Part shown: in pieces, positions 53,822-63,112 of the stretch
Layout of the letters: each line of letters begins with the position of its first letter
Position numbering within the stretch: the first letter of the stretch is position 1
From: G963662605 sp963667005
GTDB lineage: Bacteria; Bacteroidota; Ignavibacteria; Ignavibacteriales; Ignavibacteriaceae
Reading direction: 5' to 3'
NCBI GenBank assembly: GCA_963667005.1
Contig: OY762937.1
Location: 2,604,001-2,668,000, forward strand
DNA length: 64,000 bases
The notes under the pieces: generated by a model
Told to the model about the DNA's origin: nothing
The model's input: only the letters and a program-made list of their open reading frames with translations
The model's database searches: none
Made by a program: the position numbers and the translations under genes

Positions 53822-54979
53822 ATGAAAAAACTATATATCATTTTCTTATTGAGTCTAATCGTTGGTAATGTCTATGGACAGAAACAATTAGATTTGAGTT
53901 CTTTTGAGCACGATAGAGTTTTAAAAGCTGCCAATGCATATCTGGCTGATACCCCAATTACCGTAACTGCATTTCATTCTGATAGAAGCAGCGGGGGACT
54001 GCATGATTATTTTTCTGAGGGCGACTATTGGTGGCCGGATCCAAAGAATCCGAATGGCCCATATATTCAAAATGACGGAATGTCCAACCCTGATAATTTT
54101 AACGCGCACCGTCAAGCGCTAATTAAGTTCAGTGTTAAAACTGCGGCACTTACGGCAGCTTATAAAATTACTCATGAAAAAAAATATGCAGATGCCGCAA
54201 TCAGACAATTAAATGCATGGTTTGTGGATGAAACCACAATGATGGCTCCGCATTTGTCATTTGCACAGGCGGTAAAAGGGAAGGCTAATGGCAGGGGTGT
54301 AGGAATTATTGATACTATACATCTGATTGAAGTTGCAAAATCTGTAGAGATATTGGAATTGATGGGAGCCTTGGCGCATCCCGAAGCTGATAAAATAAAA
54401 AACTGGTTCCGAAGGTATGTCAATTGGATGATGTCGCATCCAAACGGCAAGGAAGAGATGAATGCCAAAAATAATCATGGTACCTGTTTTACTATGCAGC
54501 TGTCTGAATTTGCAAAGCTGTTAGGAGATGATTCGCTTCTGACTTTAGCAAGGGATAGATTCAAAGGTATTTTGCTCCCTAATCAAATGGCTGCCGACGG
54601 AAGTTTTCCGCTTGAATTAAAGCGTACAAAGCCATACAGCTATTCTTTATTTAATTTAGATGCAATGTGCATGATTGCTCAAATATTAAGTGATGATAAG
54701 ACCAACCTATGGGACTATCAAATGCCTGATGGCAGAAGTCTCCATAAAGCTATTGATTATATGTACCCCTTTATCAAAGATAAGTCGTCATGGAAAATGC
54801 ATCCGGATGTAATGTATTTCAAGGATTTTCCAGTCCGACAGGTAAGTCTCCTGTTTGGCTCTATTGCTTATAATGAAAACAAATATTTGGAATTATGGAA
54901 AACTCTGGAAGCAGATTCACAAGTCGAAGAAGTTATTAGAAATTTTCCTATACGGCAGCCGGTACTTTGGCTTAATTAA
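53822..54979 (+). CDS. Alginate lyase family protein (PF05426-type), paralogue 2
   Basis: A 385-residue secreted paralogue of the protein at 50682. A signal peptide (YIIFLLSLIVGNVYG) is followed by HDYFSEGDYWWPDPKNPNG. The catalytic Asn-His pair is in KNNHGTCFTMQ (about 217-219). The likely tyrosine is in RTKPYSYSLFNLDAM. The residue after NNHGT is Cys rather than the Trp of paralogue 1, and other loops differ, so the two may attack different linkages or chain positions. It lies 24 bases after the beta-helix gene and 32 before the GH88-GH2 fusion. Confidence 0.85.
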   Translation: MKKLYIIFLLSLIVGNVYGQKQLDLSSFEHDRVLKAANAYLADTPITVTAFHSDRSSGGLHDYFSEGDYWWPDPKNPNGPYIQNDGMSNPDNFNAHRQALIKFSVKTAALTAAYKITHEKKYADAAIRQLNAWFVDETTMMAPHLSFAQAVKGKANGRGVGIIDTIHLIEVAKSVEILELMGALAHPEADKIKNWFRRYVNWMMSHPNGKEEMNAKNNHGTCFTMQLSEFAKLLGDDSLLTLARDRFKGILLPNQMAADGSFPLELKRTKPYSYSLFNLDAMCMIAQILSDDKTNLWDYQMPDGRSLHKAIDYMYPFIKDKSSWKMHPDVMYFKDFPVRQVSLLFGSIAYNENKYLELWKTLEADSQVEEVIRNFPIRQPVLWLN

Positions 54980-55011
54980 TTGTTAATCTATACAGAATCG
55001 AACCTTACGAT

Positions 55012-58000
55012 ATGCGCTATAAAATTTTCCTCTTTGTACTGTTAACATTTCTCTCCTCTATGGTTTTCGCTGAGGCGGCTGATAGCAGTTTTATCAGTTC
55101 CGTAGTTAAACAGTTAAAATATAAAGATGATGTTATGCATGGAAGATTTCCGCAATACACCCAGCAAGGAGAATGGAAATTCTCAAAATCTACTTCATGG
55201 TTAATAGGGTTTACCGGTGGTGAATTGTGGAATGTATATGATATTATAAAAGATAATGAATTAAAAACACGTGCCCTTAAACACGCAGATAGTCTTATTC
55301 AATATGCGGATCTTGATAATACTCATGATTTAGGTTTTATCTTTTTACCCTCAGTGGTTAAGGCATATCGCGAAACCGGAGATGTAAAATACCGCGACGC
55401 AGCTATCCGTGCCGCCAGAATGCTGGCGAAACGATTTAATGATAAGGGTAACTATTTACGCGCATGGGGTGCATTAGGTTCAAAAGATCGTGACAGCTTA
55501 ATGATTATTGATACTATGCTCAATATTGAACTTCTGTTTTGGGCGGCTCAGGTCACCGGTGATTATTCGCTATATGATATTGCGTATAAACACGCGTTAA
55601 CCTGTATGAAAGAACATGTTCGACCGGACTTTACTTCTTATCATGTCATCCGATTTGATCCACAGAGCGGGAAGGTTGTTCAAAAACGCACGCATCAAGG
55701 TTATTCGGATGAATCTACTTGGGCAAGGGGGCAGGCCTGGGGTATATACGGATTTGCATTGGCATATAAATACACTGCGGATGAACGGTTTTTGCACACC
55801 TCTAAGAAAATGGCCGATGTTTTTCTTGCAAAACTTCCTGATGACATGGTTCCTTATTGGGATCTTGATTTGGCAGGGGATACTGTTTCCAGAGATGCTT
55901 CAGCGGCAGCGATTGCTGCTTCAGGAATGGAGCTATTATCACATCTGCTGCCTTTGCAAGAGGAAGCAATTAAGTATCGTCATGCTTTTGCCCGGATCGC
56001 TGAATCGCTGAATAAAAATTACACCTTCATCAATTCGAAGCGTAAAACCGAGCAGGGTTTGTTGATTCATACGGTTTATAATTATGCAAAAGGGTGGGGA
56101 ATTGACGAGTCTTTTCCATGTGGTGATTATTACTATACAGAGGTTCTGAAAAAGTACAATGAATTAGAGGAATCTATTAATTGTGTTCAAAACTCTGATA
56201 AAAGACAAGAATACAAGATTAATGATGATTGGGGGTATCTTGAGAATGATACACAAAATTATCAAGACGCTTTGAAGAGTTCAGACTGTTGGCAAAACGT
56301 TTCACTTCCGCACACCTGGAACAAAATAGATATTTACGATTTAGTGCCGGGATATAGAAGAGATGCGAGTTGGTATAAAAAAGAATTGTTTATACCTAAA
56401 AATGATGTTCCAATGAAATATGTGCTCTCGTTTGAAGCGGTTAATATAAAAAGCGAAGTATATGTTAACGGGCAATTGGCCGGTGGGCATATTGGCGGGT
56501 TCATCGGATTCGATATAGATATGACCCCGTATGTGAAATTCGGGGCAGTGAATGAGATTTTGGTGCGTGCTGATAACTCAGTAGACATTAATGTCATCCC
56601 TTCGCAGAAGGCTGACTTTAGCATAATGGGAGGTATTCCGCGTAATGTATGGCTGAAAGTTCTGCCATTAACACACATTAGCAATTTCCACGTTGCAACA
56701 CCAAAAGTTAGCAGAGATGCTGCTAAAACAAATCTATCTATCTTTTTCGAGAATAAAACTACCTCCAACGAAGAATATACAGTTCTTGCGCAGGTATGTT
56801 CCCCGAAAGGCGATGTGGTTTCGGAAAAGAAACTAAAACAGGTTATTACGCCCGGTATCGACACGGTAAATGTTTCATTGCCTGATATTAAGCAGCCATT
56901 ATTATGGTCACCAGAGCATCCAAACTTATACACGGTGCGTGTTACTTTAAAGAAAAAAAATACAGTGGTTGATGAATTGACCGACAGATGCGGTTATCGG
57001 TGGTACGAATTCAAAGAAAAGGGTCCTTTTTATTTGAATGGTGAAAGACTGTTGCTGCGCGGTACACACCGTCATGAAGAATTAAGTGGGTATGGTAACG
57101 CAATTCCTGATTCGCTTCATCGTAAAGAAATGCAAATGATTAAAGAGTTAGGTGCAAATTTTGTCCGTCTGGCGCATTATCCCCAGAGTCCGGAAGTTTA
57201 CAGAGCTTGTGACGAGTTAGGTATTTTGGTCTGGGATGAAGTTGAATGGTGTCGTGGAGGAATGGGCGGTCAGGTATGGCAGGCAAATACAACCCGGCTG
57301 TTAAAAGAACAAATCAACATGCACTACAATCATCCGTCAATTATCTTATGGTCAATAGGGAATGAGAGTGATTGGCTCCCTGATTTCCCGGGCGGCGATA
57401 ATTTCGATTCGTTAAAAGCTTTTGTTAAGGTGATGCATGATCTTGCAAAAAGTTTAGATCCATCCAGACCTACAACGGCAAGGAAATTTGAAGCAGCTTC
57501 TAAGATCGTAGATGTGTATTCACCATCAATTTGGCCGGGCTGGTATTCTACAGTCTACAAAGAATATGATAAGGTAATGGCCTCAAATCATGAAAAATAT
57601 CCAAGACTATTTCACGCGGAATACGGCGGTGATAGTCATCCGGGTAGACATACTGATTCTCCAATATCAGGTGAGGGAATTATTCCCGTTGATAATGGCG
57701 AAGAGAAAGCAAATCAATCTAAAGTGAAGAACATCGCTAATGACGGTGACTGGAGCGAAAGCTACATTGTGAATTTATTTGATTGGTATCTCAAGTCATC
57801 GGAAACGAATCCATGGTTGACAGGTAGTGCCCAGTGGATATTCCGCGACTTTAGTACACCGCTCCGTCCTGAGAATCCAATTCCTTACATGAATCAGAAA
57901 GGCCTTATTGATCAGGACGGTACCCCAAAGGATGCATATTTTGTATTCAAGAGCTATTGGACAACAAACCCCAAGTTCTGCTATGTGGAATCACATTCAT

Positions 58001-58554
58001 GGACATATCGTACCGGTGCAAAAAATCAAAAGCGGAATGTAAAGGTTTTTTCAAACTGTGACGAGGTTGAGTTATTCCTGAATGGCGTCAGTCAGGGAAA
58101 ACTGAAAAAAGATATAAAATCATTTCCTGCTTCCGGCTTACAATGGAGTGTTCAGTTCACAGATGGCAAAAATACAGTCGTAGCAAAGGGATTTGATGGT
58201 GGTAAGGAAGCTGCTATTGATTCAGTTGAGTTGACATACACGACTCAGAAGGTTGATAAAGCAGAGGAAATCCAATTTACACAAAAACGTTTGGATAATG
58301 GAAATTATTTGATAACTGCCACCGTAGTTGATTGTAAAGGCAGGCAGTGTGCTGATTTTAACAAAATTTTGTATTTCTCTAATGTCGGTGCCGGTAAGAT
58401 TGTCAATCCGGGCGGTTCACCAACAACAAGCCAGGTAATTCAGGCTGCTAACGGAGTAGCAAAAATTCAGATGAAAGCAACACCGCTTGAAGATAACACT
58501 GTTGAAGTGCGCACACAAGATTTAAAAGGTTTTTATTATACAATTCAGCAATAA
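55012..58554 (+). CDS. GH88-GH2 fusion: unsaturated uronyl hydrolase plus beta-glycosidase
   Basis: An 1180-residue secreted two-enzyme fusion with a signal peptide (IFLFVLLTFLSSMVFA). Residues about 25-390 are a GH88-type unsaturated glucuronyl hydrolase with NTHDLGFIF (Asp106), IIDTMLNIELLFWAA (Asp167), DESTWARGQAWGIYG and DRDASAAAIAASG-like features. Residues about 410-1180 are a GH2 glycosidase. It has the jelly-roll start (ENDTQNYQDALKSSDCWQNV, SLPHTWN), the barrel motif RLLLRGTHRHEELSG, the acid/base Glu785 in SIGNES and the probable nucleophile Glu870 in FHAEYGGD. GH88 removes 4,5-unsaturated uronic acid left by lyases; GH2 then cuts the next sugar. Frame continuity shows a true single chain. 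Confidence 0.9.
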   Translation: MRYKIFLFVLLTFLSSMVFAEAADSSFISSVVKQLKYKDDVMHGRFPQYTQQGEWKFSKSTSWLIGFTGGELWNVYDIIKDNELKTRALKHADSLIQYADLDNTHDLGFIFLPSVVKAYRETGDVKYRDAAIRAARMLAKRFNDKGNYLRAWGALGSKDRDSLMIIDTMLNIELLFWAAQVTGDYSLYDIAYKHALTCMKEHVRPDFTSYHVIRFDPQSGKVVQKRTHQGYSDESTWARGQAWGIYGFALAYKYTADERFLHTSKKMADVFLAKLPDDMVPYWDLDLAGDTVSRDASAAAIAASGMELLSHLLPLQEEAIKYRHAFARIAESLNKNYTFINSKRKTEQGLLIHTVYNYAKGWGIDESFPCGDYYYTEVLKKYNELEESINCVQNSDKRQEYKINDDWGYLENDTQNYQDALKSSDCWQNVSLPHTWNKIDIYDLVPGYRRDASWYKKELFIPKNDVPMKYVLSFEAVNIKSEVYVNGQLAGGHIGGFIGFDIDMTPYVKFGAVNEILVRADNSVDINVIPSQKADFSIMGGIPRNVWLKVLPLTHISNFHVATPKVSRDAAKTNLSIFFENKTTSNEEYTVLAQVCSPKGDVVSEKKLKQVITPGIDTVNVSLPDIKQPLLWSPEHPNLYTVRVTLKKKNTVVDELTDRCGYRWYEFKEKGPFYLNGERLLLRGTHRHEELSGYGNAIPDSLHRKEMQMIKELGANFVRLAHYPQSPEVYRACDELGILVWDEVEWCRGGMGGQVWQANTTRLLKEQINMHYNHPSIILWSIGNESDWLPDFPGGDNFDSLKAFVKVMHDLAKSLDPSRPTTARKFEAASKIVDVYSPSIWPGWYSTVYKEYDKVMASNHEKYPRLFHAEYGGDSHPGRHTDSPISGEGIIPVDNGEEKANQSKVKNIANDGDWSESYIVNLFDWYLKSSETNPWLTGSAQWIFRDFSTPLRPENPIPYMNQKGLIDQDGTPKDAYFVFKSYWTTNPKFCYVESHSWTYRTGAKNQKRNVKVFSNCDEVELFLNGVSQGKLKKDIKSFPASGLQWSVQFTDGKNTVVAKGFDGGKEAAIDSVELTYTTQKVDKAEEIQFTQKRLDNGNYLITATVVDCKGRQCADFNKILYFSNVGAGKIVNPGGSPTTSQVIQAANGVAKIQMKATPLEDNTVEVRTQDLKGFYYTIQQ

Positions 58555-58574
58555 TTTTATTATGGAGTAAAAAG

Positions 58575-59270
58575 ATGAAAAAATTGATTTTTAGTTTCGT
58601 TATTTTATTGATGTCCGGCATTTCATTTGCACAGTCAGCCGGTGATGTCATGTTTACAGAAATAGGTAATGGGGGTACGAAGAAATCCATGTATCATGGC
58701 GGCGATTATGTCGAATTGACTATTTTGAAAGACGGTACTTGCTTAGGCGGTTGTTATCTTACAGATTATTCATCCCCAACTTCCTCGGCAGGTGAAAGAC
58801 AGGGCCGCGTCCAATTTCTTAATACCCCTAAATCAATATTTTCCAGATCATTTGCAAAAGGCACAATCATACTCATTTGTTTGGATGCCAAAGATATGTC
58901 GTACGGCGGTAAATCGTCTGCTGATTTATTAGCTCTGACGAAAGATGAAAAGCATGTCGTAGTATTCCCATATGAAGATACGGAGAGTTGTTTGGCAGAT
59001 AGCGGTCATATCGGACTGACAGGAAAAGATGATATCGCATTAGTTAAGGGTTGGGTTAAAAATGCTGCTTTGGACGTTGTATCCTGGGGCAGAAATATTA
59101 AATGGACAGGTTGCCCGATAGTAGAATTGCCGCAGGAAATACTTGATAATGGCAATATCATTTCTTTAAAAGATAGTGCAACCTTCGAAAATCATACTTT
59201 ACCGGAAAACTGGGTAGGTACTACAGATGACAAAGATGCTACTCCGTGCTTAAAAAATACAGTGAAATAG
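58575..59270 (+). CDS. Small secreted protein, possibly lamin-tail-like
   Basis: A 231-residue secreted protein with a signal peptide (IFSFVILLMSGISFA). The mature start, GDVMFTEIGNGG, then DYVELTILKDGTCLGGCYL, resembles lamin-tail (LTD) beta-sandwich domains, which often accompany secreted nucleases and carbohydrate enzymes. The match is only by pattern. Several Cys residues could pair in disulfides. There is no T9SS tail. It is the last gene of the second operon, 20 bases after the GH88-GH2 fusion, and may bind glycan or stabilise a surface complex. Confidence 0.55.
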   Translation: MKKLIFSFVILLMSGISFAQSAGDVMFTEIGNGGTKKSMYHGGDYVELTILKDGTCLGGCYLTDYSSPTSSAGERQGRVQFLNTPKSIFSRSFAKGTIILICLDAKDMSYGGKSSADLLALTKDEKHVVVFPYEDTESCLADSGHIGLTGKDDIALVKGWVKNAALDVVSWGRNIKWTGCPIVELPQEILDNGNIISLKDSATFENHTLPENWVGTTDDKDATPCLKNTVK

Positions 59271-59315
59271 CGATTTTTTCTTAGAAAATGCTTGCCTATA
59301 ATATGCAGGTATCTT

Positions 59316-59331
59316 ATATTATGTCAGACAA
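59316..59331 (-). promoter_or_regulatory. Candidate operator upstream of the FadR-type regulator
   Basis: The 16-base sequence ATATTATGTCAGACAA lies 15 bases before the regulator ATG. Its core TGTCAGACA is a perfect 9-bp palindrome fitting the FadR/GntR consensus TGTnnnACA. The reverse complement recurs with one change at 60088-60103. The position suggests autoregulation. Confidence 0.55.
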
Positions 59332-59346
59332 CGTATAATTTTTTGG

Positions 59347-60069
59347 ATGGGAACCATTTTTTCTTCTATTGGAAATAAAGAGCTTCTGAGCAAAAAAGTT
59401 GCTTCTAAAATTGAAGAAGCAATCAGAAATAAAAAAATTGCTCAAGGCGATAAATTGCCGACTGAACTTGAACTGTGTGCTCAGTTTAATGTAAGCCGTA
59501 CTGCAATTCGCGAAGCTCTCCGGATGCTCAGTGCAAAAGGGTTGATCTCCATTCAAAAGGGGAAAGGCATATTTGTTATGCCTCCCTCGTCTGACCATGT
59601 CATCAGTTCAATGAAGTATTATCTTTTTGCCAATGGACATGTAGATGACCCACTTACAGTACTCGAAGCCCGTCTTATAATCGAACCCACAATTGCTGAA
59701 TATGCTGCTATTTATCATGATGACAATGATATCATAGCACTGCAGGAAAATTATGAAGATATGCGGAAGAACACTGACAAAGATCGCCATGCGCATCTTG
59801 ATTTAGAATTTCATCACCTTATTGCTGAATCAACGAAAAATCCGATAATGCCGTTGATCTTAAATCCTATCCATAGTCTTATGCCGAAAATCAAATCTAA
59901 GATTATGGTAGCTGTTCCTAATGCAAAAGAAGCAGCTTTAGTATGGCATCTTAAAATTTTAGAAGCTATTAAATCAAGTGATCCGGCACTCGCAAGGGAA
60001 ATGATGAAGCAGCATTTGTTAGTTGCTAAAGAACATACTGAGCAAATGTTGACTGAACAGGCACAATAA
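59347..60069 (+). CDS. FadR-subfamily GntR transcriptional regulator
   Basis: A 240-residue regulator. Residues about 12-78 form the GntR winged helix (IEEAIRNKKIAQGDKLPTE, FNVSRTAIREALRMLSAKG, IQKGKGIFV). Residues about 95-230 form an FCD ligand-binding domain with metal-type histidines and acids (HLDLEFHHLIAEST, VWHLKILEAI, MKQHLLVAKEH). FCD regulators commonly sense sugar acids and repress uronate genes. It sits directly upstream of a uronate operon, and a shared palindromic motif is found in front of both, so local repression relieved by a uronate intermediate is likely. Confidence 0.9.
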   Translation: MGTIFSSIGNKELLSKKVASKIEEAIRNKKIAQGDKLPTELELCAQFNVSRTAIREALRMLSAKGLISIQKGKGIFVMPPSSDHVISSMKYYLFANGHVDDPLTVLEARLIIEPTIAEYAAIYHDDNDIIALQENYEDMRKNTDKDRHAHLDLEFHHLIAESTKNPIMPLILNPIHSLMPKIKSKIMVAVPNAKEAALVWHLKILEAIKSSDPALAREMMKQHLLVAKEHTEQMLTEQAQ

Positions 60070-60087
60070 TTTTTTTAAACTAATAAC

Positions 60088-60103
60088 TTGTATGACATAA
60101 TAT
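60088..60103 (+). promoter_or_regulatory. Candidate operator upstream of the uronate operon
   Basis: TTGTATGACATAATAT is the reverse complement, with one base changed, of the motif at 59316-59331. Its core is TGTATGACA (TGTnnnACA type). It lies 53 bases before the SDR start codon, a suitable place to block transcription. Confidence 0.55.
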
Positions 60104-60155
60104 GTAATGCAGGATGTAAATTATTAACATTATAAAATAAATATTTGAGGAAATT

Positions 60156-60911
60156 ATGATAGACTTAAAAAATAAAGTAGCATTAGTAACCGGTGGCGCT
60201 CGCGATATCGGAAGAGCAGTATCTCTGCAATTAGCAAAACAAGGTGCTTCAGTTGTAGTTAATTATTATGACAACCCTACCGATGCTGAAGAAACAGTAA
60301 ATTTAATTAAAGCTATTGGTGGCAATGCTGTCGCATTGCAAGCTGATGCAACCAAGAGTGAAGAAGTTAAGCGTCTTGTTGAAGGAACAGTAGCAGCATT
60401 TAATGCTAAAATAGATATTTTGGTTAACGTTGCAGGTGGCTTAGTCGGAAGAAAAAAAGTAGACGAGATGGAAGAATCGTTTTGGGATTTTGTTATTAAC
60501 CTCAATTTGAAAAGCGTTTTCCTTGTTTGCCATCATGTTCTTCCAAACATGAATGATGGTGGATGCATTGTTAATTTTGCTTCTATCGCAGCTCATGACG
60601 GCGGTGGACCGGGTGCTACTGCTTATGCTACATCTAAGGGTGGAGTACTGACGTTCACCAGAGGGTTGGCTAAAGAATTAGGACCAAGAAAAATTCGCGT
60701 TAATGCAGTTTCTCCGGGAATGATTAACACAACGTTCCATAACACATTTACAAAACCGGAAGTCCGTCAAAAGGTTGCTTCCTCCACACCGTTGCAGAGA
60801 GAAGGCGAAGCTCCAGAAGTAGCTAACCTTGTTACTTTCCTTGCCTCAGATGCAGCTTCATTTATCAATGGTGAATGTGTCGAAATTAACGGTGGAGTTT
60901 TCTTTGCATAA
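60156..60911 (+). CDS. Short-chain dehydrogenase, probable 4-deoxy-5-hexoseulose uronate (DEH) reductase
   Basis: A 251-residue classical SDR. The cofactor motif is VTGGARDIGRAVS and the NAG-type motif is NVAGGLVGRK. The catalytic Ser143, Tyr157 and Lys161 are in NFASIAAHD and AYATSKGG. The C-terminus GECVEINGGVFFA is typical of this clan. In alginate-type operons the same position (next to PL17, KdgF and an MFS carrier) is held by a reductase that converts linear DEH to 2-keto-3-deoxygluconate. That assignment is from context; sequence alone only supports a general SDR. Confidence 0.8.
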   Translation: MIDLKNKVALVTGGARDIGRAVSLQLAKQGASVVVNYYDNPTDAEETVNLIKAIGGNAVALQADATKSEEVKRLVEGTVAAFNAKIDILVNVAGGLVGRKKVDEMEESFWDFVINLNLKSVFLVCHHVLPNMNDGGCIVNFASIAAHDGGGPGATAYATSKGGVLTFTRGLAKELGPRKIRVNAVSPGMINTTFHNTFTKPEVRQKVASSTPLQREGEAPEVANLVTFLASDAASFINGECVEINGGVFFA

Positions 60912-63111
60912 GAAATTCGGTTTTCTTTTAATCGTTTTCTCATCTCTCGTGTTTTGGGCTAATGGTGCGTTAGCCCAAAGCACTCCTCCTCATCTGGTTT
61001 TAACAGGTAAGGAAGTCACTGCAATTCACAAGGATTGGGCTTCGTATCCGGTTTTCAAAAAATGTTTTTTGGAGGCAAAGGATAAAATTGATGCGGTTCT
61101 TGGAAAGTCAATTGATGTTCCTTTTCCGAAAGATGCAGCCGGGTATACTCATGAACGTCATAAACAGAATTATACGGAAATGTATCTGGCGGGCTTTTTA
61201 TATCAGGTTACCGGCGAAAAAAAATATGCAGATTTTGTAAAGAAAATGTTACTTAAATACGCCGATCTCTATCCCACATTAAAACAGCATCCCGAGGCAG
61301 CTTCTTCATCTCCCGGCAGACTTTTCTGGCAATCACTCAACGAATACAACTGGCTCATTTATACCTCACAAGCATATGATTGTGTGAAGGGAACGTTTAC
61401 CTCTTCTGAACAAAAGTTGGTTGAAAACAATGTGTTCAGGAATATGGCAGAATATTTTGCCGTTGAACGCGTTGAAGAGCTTGATCTGATCCACAACCAT
61501 GGCACATATAGCACTACAGCTGTTGGATTAGCGGGCTTTTTGTTAAATGATAAGGATCTCATTGATAAAGCGCTCTTTGGCTCGCATAAAGACACCACAG
61601 CAGGATTCATTGCACAAATGAATGCTCTTATTTCTCCTGATGGATATTATACTGAAGGCGCTTATTATGCGCGTTATGAATTGCTGCCGGTCTTCGTTAT
61701 GGCAAAGGCAATTAATAATAATATTCCTTCAATGAAAATCTTTGCATTCCGGGACAGCATATTCAAGAAACTTGTCTATGCTACTCTCCAGCAAACTACA
61801 GTAAGTGGTAAATTTCTTCCTTTGAATGACGGAGTCAAAGAAAAAAACTATTTGTCTCCTGAGATCATGACAGCACTTGATATCGTTTATGACGTTTACG
61901 GTGGTGATAAATCCTTGTTAGACATAGCAAAAAAACAGGACAAGGTTGCATTGAACGGTTCTGGGTTATTAGTTGCTAAGGCACTTGCCGGAATCAAGAA
62001 TACTCCAGAATTTGAACGTAAAAGCGTCAACTATTCAGACGGTGCAAACGGCGACGAAGGCGGTATGAGTATTGTTCGTTCAGGTAAGGGTATTGATGAA
62101 TCAATGCTCGTCTACAAATATACTGCTCATGGCCTTTCCCATGGACATTATGATAAGTTGTCTTTTAGCTATTATGATAACGGTGATGAAATCGTCCGTG
62201 ATTATGGTTCTGCACGTTATGTAAATGTCGATCAAAAATGGGGCGGAAGGTACTTACCAGAAAATAAGTCATTCGCTATGCAGACCATTGCTCACAATAC
62301 GCTGGTTGTGGACGAAAAAACACAGTTTGGCGGCAAAATTTCCGTATCGGAGAAATACCACCCTGATGCATATTTCTTCTCGATTGATAATCCGAAATTT
62401 AAAGTAACCAGTGCAAAATTTGTTGATCCGACAAATCCGGTAAAAATTCAGCGAACGTTAGCACTTGTGTCAATTGCCGAAATTGCAAAACCGGTAGTAA
62501 TTGACGTCATCAGGGCTGAATCTGATAAAGTACACACTTACGATATTCCTGTATATTATGCCGGCGAGTTTATTTCTACAACGGTGAAATACACAGCAAA
62601 TGATAAATCACTTAAACCTCTTGGCAAAGACAGCGGATATCAACATCTCTGGAACATGGGGTCCGGTACAGTGGATTCTACTTTGCAGGTAACCTGGCTG
62701 AAGGGTGACAGATTTTATTCATTAACTGCATCTGCCGATAGCACTACAAACTTATTTTTTGTAAGGGCTGGAGCAAGTGACCCGAAATTTAATCTTCGCA
62801 ATGACCCGGCTTTCATTATTCGAAACAAGGAAAAATCATTTGCAATTGCTTCGGTAATCGAGCCGCATGGTAAGTATGATAGTGTAAATGAATTTACACA
62901 GGATTCGTATCCACAACTTCAATCAGTTAAAGTTTTAAAAGATGGTACTGATTTTACCGCTGTAGAGATTCAGGGTAAAAACAATATACATTATCTTCTA
63001 ATTATCAGTAATAACGATTCATCTTCCAAGTCGATGCATAACTTTATGCTGAACAGCATCAGTTATAAATGGACCGGGCAAGTATATTTTGAGAAATACA
63101 AAGGAGAATAG
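60904..63111 (+). CDS. PL17-type oligoalginate lyase (heparinase II/III family)
   Basis: A 735-residue secreted exo-lyase. The frame opens at 60829 inside the SDR gene. The likely start is TTG 60904, overlapping the SDR stop, with a GGTGGAG box; it yields the signal peptide HKKFGFLLIVFSSLVFWA. An (alpha/alpha) toroid domain has the Asn198-His199 pair in LIHNHGTYS and the tyrosine motif EGAYYARYEL (about 251-260). A heparinase II/III beta-sandwich follows, with HGLSHGHYDKLSF and IAHNTLVVDE. These match PL17 oligoalginate lyases that release unsaturated monosaccharide from oligomer ends. The product would feed KdgF and the SDR. Confidence 0.88.
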   Translation: MHKKFGFLLIVFSSLVFWANGALAQSTPPHLVLTGKEVTAIHKDWASYPVFKKCFLEAKDKIDAVLGKSIDVPFPKDAAGYTHERHKQNYTEMYLAGFLYQVTGEKKYADFVKKMLLKYADLYPTLKQHPEAASSSPGRLFWQSLNEYNWLIYTSQAYDCVKGTFTSSEQKLVENNVFRNMAEYFAVERVEELDLIHNHGTYSTTAVGLAGFLLNDKDLIDKALFGSHKDTTAGFIAQMNALISPDGYYTEGAYYARYELLPVFVMAKAINNNIPSMKIFAFRDSIFKKLVYATLQQTTVSGKFLPLNDGVKEKNYLSPEIMTALDIVYDVYGGDKSLLDIAKKQDKVALNGSGLLVAKALAGIKNTPEFERKSVNYSDGANGDEGGMSIVRSGKGIDESMLVYKYTAHGLSHGHYDKLSFSYYDNGDEIVRDYGSARYVNVDQKWGGRYLPENKSFAMQTIAHNTLVVDEKTQFGGKISVSEKYHPDAYFFSIDNPKFKVTSAKFVDPTNPVKIQRTLALVSIAEIAKPVVIDVIRAESDKVHTYDIPVYYAGEFISTTVKYTANDKSLKPLGKDSGYQHLWNMGSGTVDSTLQVTWLKGDRFYSLTASADSTTNLFFVRAGASDPKFNLRNDPAFIIRNKEKSFAIASVIEPHGKYDSVNEFTQDSYPQLQSVKVLKDGTDFTAVEIQGKNNIHYLLIISNNDSSSKSMHNFMLNSISYKWTGQVYFEKYKGE

Positions 63112-63112
63112 T

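Noticed and set aside
56334..56933. 199-codon minus-strand frame within the GH88-GH2 fusion
   Set aside because: Lies wholly inside a clear GH2 domain in the opposite direction and has no recognisable motif.
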